Source: Anseranas semipalmata (taxonomy: Eukaryota; Chordata; Aves; Anseriformes; Anseranatidae). Taken from it: a stretch of DNA of 64,000 nt. A model generated the notes under the pieces. That model did no database searches and was not told the DNA's origin. It saw nothing but the letters and a program-made list of their open reading frames with translations. Numbering within the stretch: position 1 is the first letter of the stretch; every line of letters begins with the position of its first letter. The stretch spans positions 1,599-65,598 of the forward strand of contig VXAA01001942.1 of assembly GCA_013399115.1 (NCBI GenBank). Reading direction: 5' to 3'. This document shows, piece after piece, positions 9,881-23,148 of the stretch. The position numbers and the translations under genes were made by a program.

Positions 9881-10939
9881 ATCCGGAGATGTGTCTGTCT
9901 CTCGAGTTTCTGTCAAGCAATACAGAAGCTTGTTGTAAAAATAGCCATAGGCCAAGTACCTCAGTAGACGAAGATGGGAATGTGTTTCCTCATTCATGCC
10001 ATGCAAAAATAACAGTAACAGCTGGTATCCATTTGCTTATGCCCTCGCCAGTGCTTCTGCTCAGCTCTTGGGACCTCAGAGAGAGGAAGGTGGGCCTTTA
10101 ATCTTGCTTTACTGTAACCTGATCCTTGGCTTCACTATGTCAGGGAACAAATCCAGGCTGAGAAGAGCCTCCACAGACACTTCCCACCTTGACTCCCCTC
10201 TTTTCAGAAGAGAGATGTTGTCCTTCAGCTTCAGGTGTAGAAGGGTGTAAAAGGAACAATGATCCTTAACGAAGCTCTTAGCTATAATAATGTCTTTGCA
10301 CATCAGAAGATGCTGCCCTTGGACTGAAGCTCACACTCTTTCAGATTTTAGAGAAAAGCAAAATCAAGTAGGTCACTTACCGTGCATCATTGGATAGCTA
10401 ATGCTGCTGTTTTCCATTGAGTCACAACAATAAAATGGGTGTGTATGGAAAAACCTCACAGGAGAAGCAAGAAGTACCTGGACTGCCAGAAGACGGTACA
10501 TTGTGTGTAGGACAGACTAAGGAACTATAGCCACAATAAGATTATATAACCTGTATAAATGTGTCAGAGAATTTGCTTATCTCCTTGAACACATAGTGAT
10601 GTTTCAGGCTTCCTCGATTTTTGATTTAGAGATGACTTCTTTATCCTAAGAAAGTAGTTTAAAATGGCCAAAAAACAGTTCTCCTCTTTAAGATTTATAT
10701 CTTAACCCTAGGAAAGAGCCACCACAACATATTCTGCTCAGTTCCTGTTGGGTCTCCATATTCCAGAACACAGAGTTCCTAAAACAGAATTCTTCCCGCA
10801 TTTCTGCAGCCTGAGCCATTTCAGTTTTCAAAATCCCCTGCTTGGTCTTCAGTCTGGGAATTCAGATCAGCCGAGTGAAAGCTCACTTCTCCCAGCTCGT
10901 GTTTAGCTCCCCCAGATAAAAACTCCTCTCCATCCCTGG

Positions 10940-11700
10940 AGCCACTGTCCCGCGGGTGTGAAAACCATCCTCTCCGGCACGCCCTGTGGCTCGGGAGGAG
11001 AAGCACTTCCTCACATCAAAAGTACAGATGCTTTCCCGAACCAATGTGCATTCCATAGCCGAGTGCAAAGAGGGAGGCATGCTCTGCTTCCCAGCCAGCT
11101 CCCAGGACGAGTTTCTTCGCTCTCTTCTGGCGCTCTGAATTCCGAGCGCTCCCGCAGAGCCGCCGTCCTGAGCTCTCAGCTGGATGCAAACGTGAGGAAA
11201 GCCGGGAGAATCGTTCCGCACCTCCTGGCTCTCCATTATACTGCAAATATGACTGGTATATATCCTGTTTGTGATTTACAGAGAGGCAAACTGGCCTTCT
11301 CTCTGCATTCAGTCCAGTTAATGCTTCCCCCATCACTCCGTTAAATGTAAACACATCTTTCTCGCGGTATGAAGCCGGTGCTTACCACCAACGGGCTCTG
11401 CCTGCCTCCATATTCCCCAGGACCGGCGTATGGCATCAGCGGGCGGGTGACAGCCTGGGCGACCTTCTCCCTCCCTGACATTCCCAATTCTGCCTTGCGC
11501 TCTTGGCATTTCCGGACCGTTCTCGATACGGCAGATCTCTTGGAAAGGTTTTGAACTGAGTCGTATTCCAGTGCAAGCGGGATATTTCGGCTGGGCGCTC
11601 AGCAACCGTCAGCCATGCAGCATCTGGCTGGTGCTCCCTGGTTTCTCCCTGCCCAGCAGCGGCACTGGGCGTCCGGCGCAGGAACTGCACATGGGCGTCC
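10940..11700. other. CpG-rich patch without a recognised exon
   Basis: CpG dinucleotides are clearly more frequent than in the flanks (for example TTCCGAGCGCTCCCGCAGAG near 11,140-11,160 and the stretch 11,425-11,535). Translations of both strands show no cadherin motifs. It could be an orphan CpG island, a regulatory element or a decayed exon. Confidence 0.4.
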
Positions 11701-14700
11701 TACCAGCCAGCCTCAGCAGGCACCTCCTCCGTCAGGTCTTGGCTGTTGCTGCAGCAAATCATGAAATACACTTCCCAACTGAAGTATTTGGCAAATAGAC
11801 ACACTTTCGTAGTATTTATTGAGACATCTCGTCTGGCACTAATAACCCAAGCCGGTATGCAACGTCTAGAAGGTGTCCTATACAAAGCTTGTGTTAAATG
11901 TTCTTCACAAAGATGTGTGCTATGGGCAAACGTCGGGAGCACCGCTTGGGCACTGTGCAGAACATCTTCTGGAATCAGAGAGATAATCTAGGCGTTTTCA
12001 AGCACACGCTGGTTGCAGGAGGCTCAGGGGTTTGAATATTTTCTTTTTCACAAGAGGATCTCTAGCTGTTGTGTTTTCTCCTAAGGTAATCTGAAGTGAA
12101 GAACCAACTCAGTATTACTGTCAACACATTTTCTCTGAGGTAGCAGTACTTACTTTCTACTAACACCAGTTCATGAGGATATTTGCTCTAAAATCTCTCC
12201 TGAATATCTTCCAATTTGAAGAATGAAGGGAAATCCTCTGCTTCAAATGTCTAAGTTCATATACATTCTCAGAGACATTTTGATAGATGCACTCTCCAGT
12301 CTGCAAAGATAATGCTGGACATAAGATACCTGCCAGACATCTACCTATACTTTTTCCATCCCGCTTCATTTGGAGGCAACGAATTCTCAGTCTCATCTCT
12401 CTAGTCCTGGCAGTCTCAATTTCTTGTTTAAAAATGAACCCTTCTCAGCTTCAACACTTTGCTACTACAAATGTCTTCTAAAGCCAACTAAGTAATCATT
12501 CTCGTCTTTGTGAATTTTGTGCTCAGTGAGATCTAGTTTTTCCATCTTCATCCTCGCTTCAGGTCAAATATACAGCAGAAAATATTTTTATAAACTCTTA
12601 GAACAGCATGTTTTCCTGTGTTCTAAGATCTCAAATGGCCCACAAATAGTATTTTAATCTCTAGATCTATGTTAATGTGGGGAGAAATGACATCTATTGA
12701 GATATCTTTTTTTTTTTTTCTTCATGTTTTTGTATCCAAGAGATATATGAGTGTTTTCACAGTTTTCTGGCGTGGCGGTTCAGTTGACTGGGAGGAGATA
12801 TATATGGAGAAATCATATAATGAACAGACAAGCAGCTCAAAGGTGCCAAGCAATTCAAGTCCTGTCTTTCCACATTTTCATTAAGCAAAAGAGGAGAATA
12901 AGATGATAGTGACATTTGGGTAGTCTTGAAAAAGTCTTCAGGGACAGAAGGACCACAAAGGCATCACAGGAACAAGAGCAAGAAAATTACAGCTTGTGGA
13001 CAAATGTTTCTCCAACTGACTGCCTGAAGATGGTGAGTAAGAGTGATTGAAGGAAAACAGGTGAGTAACATAGTGAAAAAAAGAGAAGTAGCCACATTGT
13101 TTGCTGTTTTGGACACAGAAATAACACATTTTCTGTGTGGATTGTTCAATGCACAAACCTGGAATGAAAGGACTTGGGGAGAGGTTGGACTGGGAAAGAC
13201 TAATTTTGAAATTCTAGTTGGTCAACTGAGCAGAAAAGGAGGGCTTGGAATGAGAAGCAGATTTGGAAGTGAAGGGCAGAAAGGGAGAGCAGGAGGAGGG
13301 ACAGCAATGGTTAGAGAAGTGAAGGCTGCCATGAAAGAGAGCCAAAGAGAAGACAAGCATGAATCTGCTTGGATGACAAGGCTGATCAAGGAGGGTAAAG
13401 ACAGAGAAATGTATGTAGGATCCGTCCTGAAGGCAACTTAGGTGGAGCTTGTCATTGTAGAATCTGTAAGAAAAGAATCAGAATGAACATTACCAAAGGG
13501 AAAGTGGTGTCCAATCAGTGAAAAGGACATGGAAAGTTCTGGAGAAAAGCAGGAGGGCAGTAGATATAATCTGAAGTCAAAATAGCAGCGTGGATCAGAA
13601 AGGAGATGAAATGCACGTAAAGAAAGAAGGAACAAAACCATTAGGAGAGGGGAGTAGGAGGAAGAAAAGCTGAGATACAGTCCTCTGGTTTGTGCCTGTC
13701 TTCCCCCCATTCTCAGTGATTGGCTCAGGACCTAGATTTCTTCTTTTCCATCTTTCTTCCTCAGAGTGTCTCTCTTTCCACTTGGGGAGCAAGAAAATCA
13801 GCAGAAAGTAGCAGCAAAACAAAGGGAACCCTCATATCCTAGCCAGCCAAACAGGATGAATTGCGCAGAAAGAGCAAGCAGCGGTGCCCAACGTCCTCAG
13901 TCTCCTGATGCCAGCCTTGGTCATCTTCAAACCTAGTTCCCCAATTCTGTAACCCTTGGATTTCATTCTCAAAGTGGCATGAAAACATTGGGAAAGTGGA
14001 AACACCTGTTCCAGTGCCACCTGAAAGAGAGGTCAGTGGTCGAGCACAATCTCATGGACAGAGTAGTCACTGCCCAGCAGGAAAGCAGAGCTTCTGAACA
14101 GAGGTTTTCAAAGGAGACAGAGAGATCAAGGGAGCTGTCATGTTTACTCACTGTCATAGGTCAACACGAGGGGACCCCACTTAACATCTACTGCTTCTGA
14201 ATATACAGTGACTAGTCCAGTGGTTCAGAGTCTGGAAGTGGCCAGTGCTATTCATAAGCCAAATCCAGCTAAATGGTAAGGGCAATTTTACTCCAGCTCA
14301 AGAGAAATCTGGCCTACACTTTGCAGAAGCAGCAGAAATCTCCTGTGTTGGAGATCTCTGAGAAGATCTCTGGAGATCTCTAACCTGAGAAGACAAAGGC
14401 TTTTTGTGCCCTCTGTTTATCTCCTGTTTCTTTTCCCTCAGTTATATGTCTCCTCCTCTCACATTACGGTTCCAGCAGCAACTGCAGACCAGGCACCCTC
14501 CAGGATCACAGCATGACCCTTGTGTCTGCGACACAACTAAACCATTCCCAGAAACACAGTGTGACCAGTCAACTTTCAGGCACATATTTGACACAAAGTA
14601 GTGAGGTTTAGGCTCTGAGTATGCTAAAATAACCTGGTATCTTGGCTATTTTGCTTTATACCTGTTGTATCTTGTGCAAAGCCATCTTTCCTTTGGAGGA

Positions 14701-15059
14701 TGTTCTGACATGCTCTGCACTGCTGACCAATGACACAGATACTCTGGAAGACAGGAGCCTTCCAGAATAGAAATCATCCATCCTGTGGGGAGAAATCCAG
14801 AAAGGGTTTGTTTACCTTTTAGGCAACAGACATATATTCACACCAATAACACATTTAGTAACAGAGTGGACACAATGGCAATGAAAAACTGAACACAAAT
14901 TAAAGACAGTGCATGTGCACACACAGTCACACACTGAATTATTACAAAGCAAGCAAATATGAAAGCAGTGCATTTAGCAGGTACTGCTGAAGGTGCATCA
15001 CAGTTAATTTACTTTCCAAAGAGTTTGTACCTGGACAGGTGCAGAATCTTACGTCAAGA

Positions 15060-15104
15060 TTCTTTGACTGCTGGGCTCATAGTCCTGGAGGAAAAAAAAA
15101 AAAN
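15060..15104. other. Poly-A run ending in a single N
   Basis: A-rich run from 15,092 with one N at 15,104, followed directly by TTTATATT. A likely assembly join at a homopolymer. Confidence 0.7.
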
Positions 15105-15552
15105 TTTATATTAAAGCTATGGGATGCCATCAACACATCAATAGTATAGAATGCTAATGGAAAACAACCTGTAGTCCATGATCCCGGCCACATATAAAAA
15201 ATTATTATCTGCTCAAGACCAACAAGAAAGTGATGGGACTTGGGCACAGCTAACCCTGGGGATCAATTAAACGAAGTTTCGGGTCCACAAGCAGCTTGGT
15301 CCCTGTCCTGCCCTGGGCTGCCCAGGATGGAGCAGCTGCTGCCCCGTCCCTGGCTGGGCAGGCGGGGGATATTCTGCTGCAAAACCCGCTCTGCGCCGGC
15401 GGAGGGCAGCCGCCACCAGGGAAAGAAACCGAGCAGGGAAACTGCAAGTCACGGAAAGGAAGGGCGAAAAACGGCTTGGAAACAACCAGGCTCAGCAGCA
15501 TCCCGGGTTCGACTAGGGCAGGGTCCCCCGGAGAGAGGCAGGTCTCTTTATT

Positions 15553-15554
15553 TA

Positions 15555-15590
<36 letters not shown>

Positions 15591-15636
15591 TCTACCTATC
15601 CATCCATCCATCCATCCATCCATCTAGCTATCTATC
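15553..15636. repeat. Compound microsatellite (TCTG)n (TCTA)n (TCCA)n
   Basis: Three related tetranucleotide blocks in succession: TCTG, TCTA, then TCCA, ending in degenerate CTAGCTATCTAT units. It explains the Tyr/Leu/Ser- and Pro/Ser-rich parts of the open frames around it. The 250 bases before it are GC- and CpG-rich. Confidence 0.97.
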
Positions 15637-18600
15637 AGCATCCTTGTCCACAGGAGCTGGCTCCTGTTATGCTGCTCGGTGCCTGGGGGAGAGGAGCACA
15701 CACTCCAAACAAGCTCAAATCGAGAGAGTTTTAGGCCCAGAGCAGGAGGCTGGAGAGAAATGGGAATTACAGGGTCCTTAGTGAGGCAGTAAGACTTTGA
15801 GGGGGATCCAGCACTTTGAAATTACCTGGGTTTGGGAAGGGATGTAGGTCATGAAGCAGCCATGGAGATCATTTTAACCCTCAGGGGCCCTAATGCTGGC
15901 TTCCTGCCCTTCCCGGATCAAAAATGAAATTAAAATAGTATTGAGCAGTGTGCTGGATCCCCCCAGCACTGGGTCTGCAGGGCAAGTGGGGACAGCAGTC
16001 AGCTTAAACCCTGGGAATCAGGGATTGTTGTAGGAGACATCAGAGCTGAATAAACTCTTAATTTCCTTCCCTGACGAACCAGAGTGTGTCTAATGCAGAA
16101 AATGCTTATACTATTTTAAATATGCTTAAAGAACTGTGTCCACACATTACTATTTTTTTTTTATATATTCTGTTTTAGTCTTTAGAGAAGACAGAGAAAG
16201 GGGATTTAGAGAGAGACAGTTTTCAGGATTTCATATATATAATATTACTAACCACATGCCTCAATTTAAAGTGAAATTCACAAAATCATCCATAACTGAC
16301 TCATTCATTTGAAAGTTGTTAAAGAAAATGCACCTAAAAGTGCTTATCCAAAGATTTTTAGATAAAATTATTTATGTGGAGGCATTTAATATCAAGAATT
16401 TACAGACAAGGTACACTAACCAAGTGTGATTTTTAAGAAGCAAGCAAGTCATGCACTGTAAATCTCCTCCTTAGGTCCCTAAAGTCCAAGCAAAATACTT
16501 TTTTCTCATTTTTTCTTCTTGTCTTTAACAGAGTTTTGTGCAAAATAAATAAATAGAGCAAGCCTTCACTTCACAGCACAATTTCAGTTCTGCTCAGCAT
16601 CGGTTTATTATTTAATATTGCATAGGCTGTACAGCTTTAGACCAAAGTTCAGCAAAAGCAAATCTAGTTAGGCAAAAATATGTGAAATCTAAATGGGCAG
16701 TGTGTTTTGTATTGTGTTAGAGAAGATGAAAATAAATCTGTATACTTTGCAATAGGGGGATACATAAGACTTCCACTGCTGAAGAAAATGATGTGTGTAG
16801 AAAATGTGTATCTTGCTTGACCTCACCAACTGCTGTGCATGTAGTTAAGATTAGCTATGACGATCCAGATGACAGGAGACTACTTAAAATGTCTTAATTG
16901 GAAATTTTGAACGGATTTCTAAAAGTGCAGTCCTGAAAGCCCAGTTCAGCATCTCCTGAACTTGGAGATATACTGGTAAAGATCATTAGCTTTTTAACTG
17001 TAGCATTCTTTAAGTTCACAAAATTCTGTTTCTGCCATGCCCACATGTCCTGACATAACCAAGCAACTTGTTTCTTCCTTTATGTGCCCAGGTGGAGTCC
17101 AGAAGTTCATGATCCCATGTCTGTCTTCCAGATGTTGCTAGTTTCATTTGACATGTAGAGGGCAGACACTGTGCATAGCCTATGCAGAAAGCAGTGCTGC
17201 TATGCGAAGTGCAGTGCTTTCTTTTTAAAACTCTAAAAAGGAGAAGAACATTGTATGACACCCCCCCCCTTTTTTTTTCTGATACAATCATGTTTTTAAG
17301 GTTTCAAAGTTAAATTCTACCTAAAAGGGTTCAAACTTACCTCTGGATATCAGACTGTAGGAACTCTGACATGGGACTGGAGTGCTTCTTAGCCTTCCTC
17401 TCAAAACATGTAATATATTCACAAGCAGATGGTAGTCCACAACTTAATCAGCATCTTTGCTTCCTTACTTGCTTTCTTTCATCTATCTCATTCTGTTGGT
17501 TGATACTTTAATCAAGGTAACTAAAGAAAGAAATGCTCCACAAAAAATGCCAGTACAACACTCATGGGTGATTCTGGGAGAGCTTTAAGAATTAATACAG
17601 GCTGCCTTAAGCTGGACTTTTTAATCCCAAACCCAAATCTAGGTTTGTATAGTTTTGAACATATGGAAAAAACAGCTCTGTGCTATATTCACCATCATCT
17701 GCTATTCTGAGAGTAAAACCAGGGTTTTGACTACAGTAACTGATAAATGTTCATTACACCGTTCTGCAGTAGATGGAGTATGAGTTACTTTTACACAAAA
17801 TTTCTAAAGCAATAGACTCCAAGCTGTCCAGTCACTTTCTACTGACACTTCCCATTAAATACATATAACAAAAAGGCATCAGAAAAAACTATTTGTCAAA
17901 ACCTTTAGGCTGAAGAGAATAAACCTATGCAGTGTTTCTTACTTTGTACACAACCTTCATTTATTTATGCCTCAGGAGCAAAACATGAGAAAAATCAAGA
18001 TAGGTGTTGAACTGCATGAATAACTGTGATCCAGCATCGCCAGGATACAGGAAAAATTTTCTTCAAGACAGCAATGCCTACAGGTGAACTACAGAAAAAA
18101 TAGACTTTAAGTTTACATAATGTTCAGACGTCTATAGATGTTGTTTCTCAGAATCTGAGATTTTTAGCTTTCTCTCCCTCTTATATCATTGATGGCTCAA
18201 ATGCTATCTGACTTTGAGACACAGATGGCTGAAAATATATCTTCCATAGGGTAAAATTCAATATTTTCCAGGGTGTTGCAAAGGAGAAAACCACTGAGGT
18301 CTAGTACTAACAACAAAAGCTGGATAAAACTGGGTAACTAATTTATCAGCTTTCAAAAAAAAAAAAAAAAAAAAAAAAGGTTTTTTTTGTGCGCAGGGGG
18401 GNGCTGCAGGGGAGGAAGGAGTAAGAAATTCTGAGGAACAGAATATAATCAGAGATTTATTAACACTTATTAATACGTTTATTAACGTATAAAGTCGGAA
18501 TTCTATATTTCATAGTTTACGTACATTTTCATAATAAGCCTGGGAATCCTCTCTAATTATATGTGGTTTAATTTGTAATGGAGCAGTTTAAAGAGAAAGA

Positions 18601-20431
18601 CAAATAACCCCCCTATAAATAAACACTGGGGACAGGATGTCTCGATATCACAGAAGAGAAATGTTGGGCAGAAGTTTTTAAGGAATGTGACTAGGATGTG
18701 CGTAAAACAGTCTGAGATGTAGAGTGGTAAAGAAACATTAAAGTTTGCTCCTTTGAAGGGCTATAAGATGACAAACGCATGAATATTACCAACAGGAACG
18801 AGGAGGGAGGATTTATATTAGGTATTTTGAAGTAGAAAGTTTTGCAGAAATGAGAAGGCTGAAAGCAAAACTTAATGCTAAAGTTTTGAGAGAGATGCTG
18901 AAAATGTGTATGTATGAAAATCAGCGAGGCAGCTCATGTGTGTCACCATTAGCATGTACATCACTGTTTGCAAGACAGCAATACAGCTTTAAAAGAGTAG
19001 AGATCAGAGATTTCAAATAAATACTAATTAATCCTTGAATAGTACTTTGGCCACAGGGACAGATTCCGTGTTACCCCTGCAGACTGGAATATTTCACTAT
19101 CAGGGTTTCCTCAAGGTCAGGGTTTACAGATATAGTTCCCCCAAACTAACCAAAAACGATTACTGTACAGGACATCTTCAGTCACTCCCTGAGTCCTTTG
19201 CTAATGACCGCGTTAACTTATTACCCCAAAAGATCATAACATTGTTTGTTTCTGACACTGTTGTTTCCAATGTGTTCATATTTGACTCTCACCTCTTCTG
19301 TCTTTCATCTTAATGATAGCCAAGTTTGAGAAAAGTTCTGGAAGATATTTCATAGCAAAAGTACTAGGATGCAAGGGAAATTGATGGAAAAGAATAAGTA
19401 ACCTCTATACCAACTCCCCCCTCCCCCCCCCCANCCCCCCCCCAAAAAAAAAAGTCCAGACACAACCCTCCAAACCAAAACTGTTTACATTGATTTTAGT
19501 AAGTTATTAATTGAGAATTAGTCTGATGTTTGATATTTCCAGGTTGCTTATCTATGTTGCCAGGAGAACAACGAAACACCAGCTTTTGGTCTTCTCATTC
19601 CTTCCGTTACTCAGTCTCTTATTTACTGAAAGATCAGGTACCCCAGCTCTCAGCTCTGCCATTTTTTTTTCAAGGTGGCTCTGTAGAGCTGATCATACAC
19701 AGAAAGACCTGGAGGAGCAAGTGAAGGAGAGCAGGGTAAAGGTAGAAAACTTCTGCACACCACCAGAACACAAAAAGCTTTGCCTAAAAACGTAGGTAGA
19801 GTCCCAGGAGCAAATGGAAAATAATTATTGCTGTTTAATGGTACTGTTACTTCCTCATTGGGATCAGGTATGACAGACACAGGAGGAACCTGCCCTTGGT
19901 TTGGATGGATCAAAGCGAGAAGGTTTTGAATCCTCTGATTTATTTGTGTCATCCTAAAACTTGTTCTGGTGCATGAAACTTTTCCTAGTAATTCGACTGT
20001 GTGCCTTTCCATGCCTTCTATTTAAAAAAAACATGCATTTTAACCAGCAGACTAGCAAACTGTGTGCTATATTAAAGGAAGAGAGACTAGCAGGAGGCTC
20101 AGCTTACATAAAGGTGGAACTTCATATATTAAATAAATACCATACTAATTTTTTCATACTGAATGCTGTTCCCATGCTTTGTGCATTATTTTTTTTTAGA
20201 AATTTTAGAAAATCATAAGGAACTGATAAAAGGGTTAGACAGGATCTTAAGAAGATAACACTTTTTCCTAAATCCAATTTCCTAGTGAGCTTGATTCTAA
20301 TATTCAGGTACATTTCACTCTCCAAGACATCATCCATAGCATTCTTACATGAGGAGGTGTCATATACCAGTCCAAGGAGTCATGAGTGACACTTGGCAGT
20401 CTAGCATAAATGTCAGACTGGACACTTAGGT
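15637..20431. other. Non-coding DNA, part 2
   Basis: AT-rich DNA without recognised genes. Contains homopolymer joins with single Ns at 18,402 (after poly-A/poly-T) and 19,434 (inside poly-C, 19,416-19,443). Short open frames here have no recognisable domains. Confidence 0.6.
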
Positions 20432-20872
20432 TATCTAGTCTGGAGAAGAGAAGGCTGAGAGGTGACCTTATTGCTCTCTACAACTTGCTGAGGAGGGGAA
20501 ATGGAAGGGAGGTGCTGGTCTCTTCTCCCTGGTAACCAAGTGAAACTCAAATGACCAGCACAAAGCTGTGCCAGGGGAGGTTCAGATTGGACATTAGGAA
20601 AAACTTCTTTACCATGAGGACATTAGGAAAAATTTCTTCACCTCTCTGGAACAGGCTTCCTAGAGAGGTGGTTGTTGCCCCATACCTGTCAGTGTTCAAG
20701 AGACATTTGGACAATGGCCTCAATAATATGCTTTAACTTTTGGTTAGCCCTGAAGTGGTCGGGCAGTTAGACTAGATGATCTTTGAAGGTCTCTTCCAAC
20801 TGAGCTATTCTATTCTGTTCTATTCTGTTCTGTTCTGTTCTATTCTATTCTATTCTATTCTGTTGTGTTCAT
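20432..20872 (+). mobile_element. CR1 LINE fragment, 3' end, plus orientation
   Basis: Matches the CR1 3' region: GGAGAAGAGAAGGCTGAGAG, then TTGGACATTAGGAAAAA, CTAGATGATCTTTGAAGGTC, TTCCAACTGAGC and a terminal (TTCTA/TTCTG)n tail to about 20,865. Strongly 5' truncated. It contains a local 29-base tandem duplication (20,589-20,610 and 20,618-20,639, both starting GGACATTAGGAAAAA). Confidence 0.9.
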
Positions 20873-23108
20873 AACATCCATCATCCACATCCTAGACTGT
20901 GCAAGTTTCTTTATTTATGAAAATTCAGGAGTTTGTCACAGCAATTGTATCACTGTTCGAGTACAGCCTGAAGGAATATAATAAGGTAAATTCATTGTAT
21001 TTGAAGATGAAAGGTTCCAGAAGAAGTGAAAGAGCAGACAATGTAGGTAGCAGTTTTGGACATACCTAGAAAATGGAATGTCTCGTGCAAAAATGCTGTT
21101 TGATTTCCACCGTGTGGTTCACAAATAGGATCTGAGGCAAAACCAGCATCCCCTAGGAAAACCTTCCTTGCCTGAAGTTTTAGAAGTCACATTTATTATG
21201 CTAAAAGATGCTTTGAGTTCTGACAACATGTATGTGTTGGGGAAGCATATAATCACTAAAGACAGATGAACTTTGGGATCTCACATTTCTCACACATTAT
21301 TAGTTATTACTTGGAATGTCAGTTGTTCAGCCAAATGGTCATATTTTGTTTGTGTTTTTACCTAACTAGGTCCATATAGTTGCATATTTAAATTGCTAAA
21401 TCTTAACATAAATCAGGTTCCTTTAAAACTTAAAGTTTTGCTCACCAATAAGCATAGTTAGTAAGGATCTCTTGACCTCAAGAAGTAACCTTGAGAGGTG
21501 TCCCAGCCCAAAGGGAGATCACTGCCATGCAGCCCACTCTTTCAGGAAGGAGAGCTCAAATTAGGCTTTCTCTGACTGCTAAATCTATAAGATAAGGTGG
21601 TTGGCTCGTAGTCAAACTTGGAATTTCACCACATTGTTTTGACCATTTGATCTAATTCATTATTTCTCCATGAGGGATTTCAATGGACCACCTGTTCTAA
21701 GCCTGTACTTCCTTTCTTTGTGGTTATGGCCATGAGCACCTACTTGGTGTTCTATTATTAATGAGCTGTCCCGTTCAGGGAATGGTCATATTTTGGCAAT
21801 TTCCTACATTTTTGCTTACTGCTTTGTTCATATATTTCTTTATACCATCCACTGTAAATTAAAAAGACAACAAGTTCAAATACACTGCTACATCTCTGTA
21901 CTTTGTTTAATACAATGAACTTCCAGTAAGCTTCTTATTTTCTAAACAGCAGACAGGAAGCTTTTGTAATATTTTTAATTAACTGCAGTTCCCAGGTCCA
22001 TGTATAATTCTGACTGATTTATATTCTCTCTGTTTCTATAATATCCGTTTTAAAATAAATGGATGGCCACATCACACAGGATAGCTCATGTGTTCATAAA
22101 CTCAGACAATCCAAAGAAATATTATCAACTGATAAAAGTCTTGAAGGAAATTAAATGTGAGGAAAGAGAGCTAAAAATGTATAGCTTAGGGAGAAGAACA
22201 TGAGGAGGTGAGATAAAAGTCTACAAAAAAAACAAAAGTGTGTCAACAATGAAGCAAGAAATAGCAGAGGCACAGGGGTACAAAACTAACCATGTGCATA
22301 AAATGGCTTAGGGAAAGATGTAGTCTACACATGGAGGAACAGTTGGGGTTTATTTACATATTGATCGCTGTAAATCCAGACATAATAAATCCAAACATAA
22401 TCTCCATATAAAATCACACTCTGAAGTTGGTTATAGCAGATTTTTGTGAATTTTCTGGAGTAAAACTGAGAAATAGAGACCAGGAAAGAGAACGATCAAT
22501 ATGCTTGACCTACTTGATCATTTGCCTTCTAATAGCTCTTCTCCTACTGTAAATTATATTAGAGAAACACAAAACTTTACAGGGAACTACCTAAAATTTA
22601 AGAGAAAGTGCTGTATTTACTGAAACAAATTAGTATTCCTACTGTGAAAATTCCAGGTTTAACCTCAGCTTTAAATTTATCCAGCCATACAAAGATAAGG
22701 AAAGGCATGAGTAAGAGATTGTGTTTCATCTCTCCACCACAGTTATACCTTGTATTACTTGTATCACTTATTAAATCTTCATCATAAGGCAAAAGACTTT
22801 TGCACCACCACCTTATTTTTATCACCATCAAGTATACTATATTTTTGAACAAGTTTGTTTTTGTGCAGACTGCATACTTTTTTTGACAAAGAACCCATGC
22901 CCTGACTGTTCAGCAGTAACCGTGATATCAGCCATCAGTTAACAACAGACAACAGTATTTCAGTTTCATGGAAAACAAGAACATACATGGGAACTACTAA
23001 AAAACATATAATCATTCAAGCAAGCCACTTTCCCAAGAACGGATGCTATTATTCTAGAAAACAAAACCTGCTGAAGGAAACTGGTACGTTGCCAGATCTG
23101 GTACTTGG

Positions 23109-23148
<40 letters not shown>

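Larger units (their letters stand above)
9881..15552. other. Non-coding DNA between the alpha terminator and the downstream variable exons, part 1
   Basis: No gene recognised. Contains a CpG-rich patch at about 10,940-11,700 and a purine-skewed stretch at about 13,040-13,680. Open frames of up to 132 codons here lack recognisable domains and splice context. Confidence 0.6.

Noticed and set aside
9597..10006. Frames of 113 and 128 codons on both strands
   Set aside because: Produced by the tetranucleotide microsatellite; the products are repetitive Ser/Phe/Leu or Lys/Glu/Arg/Gly.
14341..14385. Clustered GAGATCTCT repeats
   Set aside because: Three short near-palindromic copies only; too short to be a CRISPR or a defined element, and CRISPR arrays are not expected in animal DNA.
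15240..15781. Two overlapping frames of 161-164 codons
   Set aside because: They run through a GC-rich block and a microsatellite, and have no domain or splice context.
19650..20012. 120-codon minus-strand frame
   Set aside because: No recognisable motif; not matched to any family by inspection.
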